This document shows, in pieces, positions 58,231-64,000 of a stretch of 64,000 bases of DNA. The translations under genes and the position numbers were made by a program. The first letter of the stretch is position 1. Each line of letters begins with the position of its first letter. Source of the DNA: Leptodontidium sp. MPI-SDFR-AT-0119 (taxonomy: Eukaryota; Ascomycota; Leotiomycetes; Helotiales; Leptodontidiaceae); contig JAHLEZ010000003.1 of NCBI GenBank assembly GCA_020726505.1, positions 3,844,001 to 3,908,000 on the forward strand, read 5' to 3'. The notes under the pieces were generated by a model. It worked only from the letters and a program-made list of their open reading frames with translations. It was not told the DNA's origin and did no database searches.

Positions 58231-59299
58231 GAAAGAAGCCTTGCTCGAATGTGTCCTCTATCTTCGAGTCGTTATTTCTAAAGGCTTGGGGAAATCCGGA
58301 TGCCGGTAAATTCGGACGTCAGGTGTGGGCGGAGGCGAAGCTCGCAGCCAAGGGCCCAATGACAATACAAACAACCTTCTGATTGTGGACAAAAGGAATT
58401 GACATATCTACAACAAAAGCAGTCTCAAAAACCTTTGGGGGCCTCGATGCTATCTTGGTATTCCATGTTTGATGTATGATGTGGGGAGGCGAAAGGAGTC
58501 GTCGGAGATGCCTTCTGACCAGAGTTTCGCACCCCGCAATGAAAATCCAGAACTACCAAAGCTACGAAAGAATGCGGGCTTGAGTAAATTGGCGAGCAGA
58601 TCTGGCTTCCAGGTCGTCCCTTGGCGTATAAACGCTCCTCCATGTTGAGTAGGCTGCTAAAGTCCTTGTGCTTCCAGCATCAACTTTGATGGTTGGCACA
58701 GGTGATCATGTCTTGGCAGTTGCGGGCTGGTAGCTACATTTGGCCACCTGGGAGCGGATTCGTCTGGTAATATGAGATTTGGGCGTGAGAAAGTAATATG
58801 GAGTTTGAGGAGCATGCGCATGAGTGGGTCTGTTGATGCAGCAAGTGAGTTTGGGAGACGCTACGTCCTGCAGCCCTTTTTGGGACTAGCTCGTAGGCTG
58901 TGAAAGTCCTCCAAGGGTTGGCCAATAGATGGTATTGCATGACGGTCGTTCAAGGAAGCAAAAACTGTCCATGCTGATTTTTCAATTTCTTCTCGTGTCA
59001 ATTGAGTTATGTGCAATCATGTACAGCTAAACGGGAACCAGAATAGCGTTCCGATAGTTTTCAAGGCTTAACTGTTTTATTTCTGATTTCAAAGAGGAAA
59101 GAAATTATTGATATTATTCTATGATATCAAATCTATTTCCATAATCCAAAAAACTTAACAACTTGAAACTTTGATATCCATTCCCATTATTCCAAGATAC
59201 AAAACACCCCCTTCATCTCCCATGTGCATCCGATCACCCTCAACTCTCAGTCATTGTGTGCAAAGCTGCCATAGTCTCTTGAGACCATGGCCATGGGGA
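58231..59299. other. Intergenic region
   Basis: 1.07 kb, AT-rich around 59040-59170. Frames at 58425-58643 and 58734-58940 have no motif. It contains the promoter of the preceding gene and the 3' flank of the next. Confidence 0.4.
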
Positions 59300-60153
59300 T
59301 TAGTACTTATGTGCCGTAAGTCCAGCCAGAGTATACAGACAGACAACCACGAACTCTTCCACCACCGCCATGAACAACTGAATCAATGGCTTCCCACTGT
59401 TGGTCAAGGAAAAATCCCGGCTGTGAGAGAAAGCGGACAACACACTCCATAGAAGTCTGACAGCAATGAATGGCAGAGCACAGAGAACTGCGAAATAGAT
59501 GCGCTTCTCTCCCTTCATAGCGTTCCCTACATCCTTCATGGTGATGATGACGAGGGAGCTGAGGAGAAGATAAACAAACAGAAAGATGATGATGCCGATC
59601 TTGGTGTACTTCTTTCCGGTCTTGATCTCAGATGGGCTGGAGTCCCCCTCGTCCGTTCCACCGACAACACAGAGAATGAGAGCGATCATCGTTGGGAGTT
59701 GCATGACCTGAATGATACGACTTCGGCGAGAGTTGGCGGTGGCTCGTTTTGTGATGAGGCCTGAGATTCCACGGTTACTGGTGTAAGAGTTGGTCTGAGA
59801 TCGGACGTGGTTTGACACCTCATCGGTACTAGAAGTAGTGTTAGCGATTCTTCGATAGAGGCTCTGGGAATAACTTACACTCGTTTGAGAAGTCCCAAAC
59901 TTGCCATCAGCAATGGGCTCAGGCCGATAGATTGGAGGATCCCAGACCACTCAGTGTTGGTCTTGTTTGGGTGCTTTGACTCGTCGATTTTGAATCCTGC
60001 ACCAGCAACTCGAACGACACAAAAGATGGCGAGATAGATCCATCCGAGCTGCTTCTTGAATCCATGGCGGAAGACAACAATCAAGGTGAGGATGAAGATA
60101 GGAACGTAGACGCAGATCTCAGCATACGCAATGGCCTCCTCGGTGTGAACCAT
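59300..60153 (-). CDS. Multi-pass membrane protein, DUF7702-like
   Basis: Exons 60153-59879 and 59828-59300 (50-nt GT-AG intron) give 804 nt, 267 residues. Seven or so hydrophobic segments are visible. They include ICVYVPIFILTLIVVFRHGF, LGWIYLAIFCVVRVAGAGF, GILQSIGLSPLLMASLGLL, MIALILCVVGGT, IIIFLFVYLLLSSLVII and LFMAVVEEFVVVCLYTLAG. The FRHGF, LGWI-x6-RVAGA and LQSIGLSPLL motifs match my memory of the fungal DUF7702 family, a seven-helix group of unknown function. A short basic loop (ITKRATANSRRSRI) lies between helices. The acidic N-terminus is external or cytosolic, undetermined. It is upstream of and divergent from a Zn2Cys6 regulator. Confidence 0.75.
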
Positions 60154-61234
60154 GATCCTGACTGTTAAGTTGATTTGAAGTGATTGGATTCAGATGTCGA
60201 AAGTGGTGAGTAGAATTTTTTTTTTGGGAAATCGGTGGCGTATCGCCGAGTATTGCAGTGGAATGTGAATGAAGAGCTGTTGCTTTGAGAAGAAGAAATT
60301 CTAATCTTCGAGGGTACCATCTCATTATATACACTGGATATTGTGATGTGAAGAGTGAAGATACTTGCCCTCTACCGAACTTACTGGTGGGATCATTCAT
60401 CAAAGACCACATTCGTAACTTTTCGCGAACTTGTGGAATATTGAGTAGTCTCCTGCGGTTTCGTGTGTCAGGGCTCAACGAACACCTATCCAAGAAGTCT
60501 GGATGACAATAAAGCCTCAAAGTCACAGGGCTGAATTAGACAGGGTCACAGGGAAATAGAGTGGGCGCGCCAAGGATCGGCTGGGAAAAGCTTGTTTCCA
60601 GGCCTATGTAGTGCTGATCGGTCTGTGTATGAGGTTGTTTATCGTATTGGAGTTAATGTTCCGGTCAACTGATGATTAATATGACAGTCATCCCATTCCA
60701 TACTTGCAAAAGTACCAAGTTGTAAAGGGTGAAACTCGGAATCTCATTCGATTCGTGGCTGCTTGCACGACGCTACGCAACATCTTCCTCATGAGGTTAG
60801 GCTTGTCGTAAGCTGATGATTAAGAAATCTCCCGCATCAAATCCGGGAACGATACCCCTCTCTGATACGGTACATACATTGAACTTGGACAGCCCACTGA
60901 TTACTGTCCCGAACAAGCTTTTAATGAGGCTGATCATTGTTCCACGCCCCTGGTTTGGCGTGTTCTCGAAGGTGGGTTGGACCGGAAACTCCATGGAGCT
61001 AGAAAGCTTACTTGAGAACCCTGCAAGTATGACGCCAGTCACTGGCACCGCACCGGCCATGGAGAGATATAACAATTCTCACATTTTGCGTTTGACTTCG
61101 CAATCTCCATTCACCTCGCGAAACAACGCAGTGCTTGTTGCTCAACTTCCAAACGAGCAGAATCCGACCTAGCTCCCAAAGCTCAACCCTTGTCCTCAAT
61201 ACCTTCAATACTCACAAGTCCACCAAAAGCCGCA
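60154..61234. other. Divergent intergenic region
   Basis: 1.08 kb between the DUF7702-like gene and the Zn2Cys6 gene. Overlapping opposite-strand frames at 60797-61172 lack motifs and splice support. Confidence 0.35.
60325..60331 (-). promoter_or_regulatory. TATA-like box upstream of the DUF7702-like gene
   Basis: TATATAA on the minus strand, about 172 bases upstream of the ATG at 60153; plausible core promoter with a long leader. Confidence 0.35.
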
Positions 61235-63009
61235 ATGGTTTATTGTGGAAAGCCTAGTATGGCATGTGGGGAATGCAGACTGCGGAGAACAAAAGTGAGT
61301 AAAAGTATCCAATACAGGATGGATTGCCCGCTGACCTTTACAGTGTGATACCAAAAGGCCTTCTTGCTCTCAATGCATACGTGCAGGACGAACCTGCAAT
61401 GGATATCGAGATCCAACAGACATGATGTTCCGTGATGAGTCTGAAGGCCTCAGTTCCAGACGTCAACGAGCAAAAGCCTCCCAGTCACAGAAACAACGCC
61501 CCGCACTTGCAAAAACAAAAGCAACAGATACGCCTCAGGCTCTCATGGTTACAGTGCTTGACGAATCTCGACTTTCCCTTTTGATACCCGACGTTGAGAC
61601 GTTGCCAGTCATATCATTCGGCCTCGGAACTCCTGCTGACGAACAAGCTACCTGCTTCTTCTTCCAAAATTATGTTCTGCAACAAGACGTGTTTTGGCGA
61701 GGAAATTTTCAATACCTCTCGGATATTTATGGATGTGAGGAGATTGGTACTGCATTGGCTGATTCTGTCGCATGTCTGGGGCTCGTCGGTCTCGCTCATT
61801 TCTGGGGAGCGTCGAATATCCTGGCAAATGCCACCTCAAAGTATAACTCGGCATTGAAAACTATCAGCACACAATTGAGGACTATCGAGGGAGCGAAGTC
61901 TGACCAGACTATCATTGCAATTATGCTGCTAGGTCTGTACGAAGTATGTATCTCCTCCCAACCTTTCCCCTCCATATTCCTAATCTTGAAACAGACAAAT
62001 ACATGCAATAGTCGACATTCGATGGAGACATGGACAAGACATATCACCGGGGCTTCGGCTTTGCTACAACTCCGGGGCAAAGAACAGCTCAGGACGCCTA
62101 TCGGTTATCATTTGTTCATTCACCTGAGAACGCAGGTTGTAAGTGTCAAATTCCATGACTCCATCATCACCTTCTAACTTGTCTTAGATCACGAACTGCA
62201 TACAAAGACATGCCGTTGTCCCTGAGATAATCAGCGAGTGGTCTCAAGACCTGGATTTTGAGACTGCTGAGCAGGCTGCCGCGACAACCCTCGCCAACCT
62301 CGCAATCAGATACTGCAACCTTCGCGCATCGATGAGCTCTTTTCGAGATTACAGCGATACGGAACAAATAATCTCTACGGCATGCGCTTTAGATATGGAG
62401 TATGATATCTGGGCACGAACGTGTCCCCTTCAGTACATCTACCAGACAGTCACGCTTAGCGAGAGATCCGATGATGTATTTTCCGACCATTACCATGTCT
62501 ACTCTTCAATCTGGGTCGCAGCGATCTGGAACAACTACCGAAGCGCTCGGATACTCGTGAACGAGTTGATTCTCGATCAACTTGGATACATGTACCAAGC
62601 CAATCCCGACTTGGGTCTCCTCTGGGAGGACAATTGCTTCTACGAAAACCAGATGCTTACTTCCAACTCGACTCTTCTGCAGCTGTGCCACGACATTTGC
62701 GCCAGCGTTCCATACTTCCTTGGGTGTAATCCTGAGAGCAATGTTTTTACGGACCAAGCACCGAAGTCCGTGAATGGTAACCTGCTTCTTTGGCCACTTT
62801 ACACCGCGGGGGTTACAGGAATGGTGTCTGATGTGATGCGGTGCTGGGTTGCAGGTCGACTTCAATGGATCACGGATGTTTTGGGCATTCGACAAGCTGC
62901 ACCGCTGGCATATAGCATTGTTAGGAGACAGGACCACTTGCTGTGGAACCCGGACTCGATAGAGAGTTCATCTAGTCCCGACGAATATGGGCTAGTTCAC
63001 AACACATGA
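61235..63009 (+). CDS. Zn2Cys6 transcription factor
   Basis: Exons 61235-61294, 61344-61943, 61995-62138 and 62188-63009 give 1626 nt, 541 residues. The zinc cluster at residues 11-38 has cysteines 11, 14, 21, 28, 31 and 38 (C-x2-C-x6-C-x6-C-x2-C-x6-C). It is split by intron 1 exactly before the third cysteine (RRTK/CDTKRPSC), a common intron site in this class. The rest resembles the fungal_trans_2-like group: FFFQNYVLQQDVFWRG, ADSVACLGLVGLAHFW, IIAIMLLGLYE, then the conserved W-T-x-H-I-x-G-A-x-A-L-L-x-L-R-G motif (WTRHITGASALLQLRG) and a helical C-terminal half. It should act in the nucleus on CGG-type sites; targets are unknown. It is divergent from the membrane-protein gene at 59300. Confidence 0.9.
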
Positions 63010-63492
63010 ATGAGATGAAGTCTAGGGATTTGGTGAACAACCACGGCTCAGTACGATATTGCAGCATGCAGCATCCATGGTCCAGTCTGCGGCCTGAGTT
63101 GCTGAACCGATTATAACAATTAGTTCCTCTGCTGATGGGAGGCGGCGGTTGATAATCGCATCGCTTGCCAATCTTATGATATACGGCAGCTTAAGGCAGG
63201 CATATTAGCGCTTTGATAGACTTAGAACAGATGTGCAAACTACGAGAGATACTCATGTATGATTTCTGTTTCGAAATGGGATAGCACTATTACTCTGCAA
63301 GCAGCTGAAGCAAAAACTACGAAGCCTTGGTAGGTACCTGCGGTTTGTGAAGGCACATTTCGCTACTGATGATGACCTGCACTTTCCTAATGTACCTAAA
63401 GAGAGCCCCCCTAACAAGCGACATTTGCAGTGTGCGTGCTCTGTAATTTTCAGCCATGTCGCTAAATCCTAGCGAGAGTGAGGAACGCTTCC
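63010..63492. other. Intergenic spacer
   Basis: 483 bases downstream of the regulator; nothing recognised. Confidence 0.4.
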
Positions 63493-63839
63493 ATTTTGGA
63501 CGAAGTTTAGGAACACGATGCCTTTGAAAGCGACAAGCTTGGAGAGTGGTTCACGGTGGCTGATGGTTCATGGTTGGCTTGAGAGCTTTGTAGAACTTGA
63601 GAACAGACATGATGGCAACAGGGGTGCTGAGAAGGGTTATGATTGTGATCTGACTAGGTGTCAGTTATGCTTACAGTTCGTCTCCGGGATGGGCCGAGTA
63701 GAGTTAAACCCTACCCAGATGTGCGCAAAATATACTTTGTTGGACGTTGCACAGTATATTCCAACAGCTTCAGTAATTTCAGTTGCGGTAAGGAGGATGA
63801 GCATCACGACAGGAAACTGAAATACTCCGAAGGAGCAGC
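63493..63839 (-). pseudogene. Remnant of an organic-solute-transporter (Ost-alpha/TMEM184-like) gene
   Basis: Minus-strand segments 63839-63715 and 63649-63493 read as consecutive exons separated by a 65-nt GT-AG intron. They encode SFGVFQFPVVMLILLTATEI, EAVGIYCATSN and YFAHIW, then TIITLLSTPVAIMSVLKFYK, ALKPTMNHQ and SKLVAFKGIVFLNFVQN. The order matches the mid-part of the solute-carrier-like Ost-alpha/TMEM184 family (a helix with Glu, the H-I-W segment, the V-L-K-F-Y helix and the K-L-x-x-F-K-G-I-V-F-L motif). The frame is broken between MNHQ and SKL by one extra base, giving a TGA, and sequence after FVQN does not continue the family. The 5' part would extend beyond the right edge, so whether the rest is intact is unknown. 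Confidence 0.5.
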
Positions 63840-64000
63840 CTGTGAGTTTGGTAAGTAATAACCAACCTTTCAAGGAAAACAGTCATACAGTGTAGTGTCT
63901 AGTGGTCCCTGAGGTTGTGAAAAGAGCTTACTCTCAAGATTAAACAAATGCACAAAGCAGAAGAAAGAACGATGACAAGACGATGTTCCTCGGTCTTTCT

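Noticed and set aside
60797..61172. Opposite-strand frames of 92 and 118 codons before the second regulator
   Set aside because: Mutual shadows with no motif, domain or splice signal; one cannot be preferred.

Overview
The window is nuclear DNA of a filamentous ascomycete. Genes are split by short introns (about 45-70 nt, GT...CTAAC/CTGAC...AG), intergenic spaces are 0.3-3 kb, and several families are typical of Pezizomycotina: Zn2Cys6 regulators, 2EXR proteins, DUF7702-like membrane proteins and GH11/GH29/GH32 enzymes. The mix suggests Leotiomycetes (Helotiales-like), but that placement is inference, not proof. I see no certain tRNA or rRNA gene, no CRISPR array and no complete autonomous transposon.

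Region 1 (1-11.7 kb) is a carbohydrate-utilisation block. It holds a GH32 fructan/sucrose hydrolase cut by the left edge, a Zn2Cys6 regulator of the sugar-regulator (MAL/SUC/InuR-like) type, a secreted GH29 alpha-L-fucosidase and, divergent from it, a secreted glycosidase-like protein of no family I can name. Regulator and enzymes may act together on fructose- and fucose-containing polymers; this is inferred from proximity.

Region 2 (12-23.1 kb) holds small, mostly minus-strand genes for low-complexity or orphan proteins, one with an AT-hook. It also has a G-run abutting a 262-bp MITE-like element with long imperfect terminal inverted repeats. Region 3 (23.5-31.8 kb) has a GH11 xylanase, an orphan secreted-protein candidate, a GNAT acetyltransferase, an orphan gene with two non-fitting splice junctions, a decayed Zn2Cys6 regulator and a 29-nt poly(A) tract.

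Region 4 (31.8-39.6 kb) is housekeeping: a KH-domain RNA-binding protein, the ribosome-assembly GTPase NOG2, and the mitochondrial ribosomal protein mS26 (Pet123) sharing a 254-bp divergent promoter with NOG2. Region 5 (40.7-47.8 kb) has a tandem pair of paralogues of an unrecognised family and a single-pass membrane protein with a polyglycine run.

Region 6 (50.7-64 kb) is accessory: two 2EXR-domain genes flanking a doubtful ankyrin-like coding remnant, a membrane-anchored orphan of a large fungal family, a DUF7702-like membrane protein, a second complete Zn2Cys6 regulator, and a frameshifted remnant of an organic-solute-transporter (Ost-alpha/TMEM184-like) gene at the right edge. All splice models were derived by eye from frame continuity and consensus sites.
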